From the NCBI GenBank assembly GCA_007122565.1, contig SKTJ01000159.1:1-5219 (forward strand): a DNA stretch of 5,219 nucleotides, in the 5' to 3' direction. Origin of the DNA: Syntrophomonadaceae bacterium. GTDB lineage: Bacteria; Bacillota; Dethiobacteria; DTU022; UBA8154. Shown piece by piece: positions 5,128 through 5,219 of this stretch (position 1 is the first letter of the stretch; each line of letters starts with the position of its first letter). The notes beneath the pieces were generated by a model. That model did no database searches. It saw only the letters and a list, made by a program, of their open reading frames with translations, and was not told the DNA's origin. A program made the position numbers and the translations under genes.

Positions 5128-5184
5128 AAACTCCGGTTGTTGTTTATGACAGCCGGAGTTTTTTATCCACTAAAAAGCTGCGCA
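5058..5184. repeat. Imperfect 14-bp inverted repeat around the terminator
   Basis: TGCACAGCTTTTTA (5058-5071) and the reverse complement of TAAAAAGCTGCGCA (5171-5184) agree at 13 of 14 positions, with 99 bp between them that contain the terminator. No flanking target-site duplication is visible, so I do not call it a mobile element. Confidence 0.6.
5128..5166 (+). terminator. Rho-independent terminator after the putative hydrolase gene
   Basis: The stem AAACTCCGGTTGT (5128-5140) pairs with ACAGCCGGAGTTT (5149-5161), 13 bp with one G-U, over an 8-nt loop. It is followed by a T-run to 5164. It is the only good terminator after the gene ending at 4957, so that transcript would carry a 3' untranslated region of about 170-200 nt. 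Confidence 0.88.
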
Positions 5185-5219
5185 GGGCAGTGGGGCTGAT
5201 TCATTTTCCGGCACATTGA

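Noticed and set aside
5163..5219. The C-terminal end of a convergent minus-strand gene.
   Set aside because: Two minus frames are open to the edge and stop at 5163-5165 or 5170-5172, but each is under 20 codons with no recognisable sequence. The window is too short to decide.

Overview
The window looks like a piece of a Gram-positive (Firmicutes) chromosome, probably from a Clostridia-type anaerobe such as the Moorella/Desulfotomaculum/Pelotomaculum group. The order-level guess is inference. It rests on strong AGGAGG ribosome sites, a Bacillus-type LexA (DinR) box, a UvrX/YqjW-like Y-family polymerase, and a secreted DUF1343 protein carrying a copper-amine-oxidase-N-like domain, which is a common accessory in those genomes.

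Layout: (1) From the left edge to 1199, on the minus strand, lies a Y-family translesion DNA polymerase whose C-terminal end is cut off by the window. Its promoter and a near-perfect LexA box lie at 1240-1294. A long plus-strand reading frame over this gene is an antisense shadow. (2) A divergent intergenic region (1200-1441) leads to a secreted NamZ/YbbC-like (GH171, DUF1343) exo-muramidase homologue at 1442-2989. (3) Directly after it is a promoter with four direct repeats at an exact 11-bp period, ending 9 bp before a -10 box. This is the layout of Pho-box / OmpR-family response-regulator promoters, and it drives a small secreted helical protein of unknown function (3098-3502). (4) The 3503-3865 gap holds a perfect hairpin terminator, a very strong G-quadruplex motif, a degenerate G-rich heptanucleotide repeat tract flanked by two identical 18-bp direct repeats, and a good sigma-A promoter. 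(5) At 3866-4957 is a membrane-anchored or exported protein with a long Glu/Lys-rich linker and a C-terminal domain that looks like a Cys-His hydrolase (NlpC/P60- or CHAP-like, unproven). (6) The right end (4958-5219) holds a second heptad tract, a second terminator and an imperfect 14-bp inverted repeat.

The plus-strand genes all appear to encode exported or surface proteins. Two of them (the NamZ-like glycosidase and the putative thiol hydrolase) suggest cell-wall turnover, and the small helical protein may respond to a two-component signal. The SOS polymerase is a separate, divergently transcribed unit. The most unusual observation is that the small secreted protein gene and the putative hydrolase gene, although unrelated in coding sequence, share the same DNA around their stop codons and downstream terminators. 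The second copy is interrupted by about 125 bp that includes a heptad tract. This suggests a duplicated or mobile 3'-end module.
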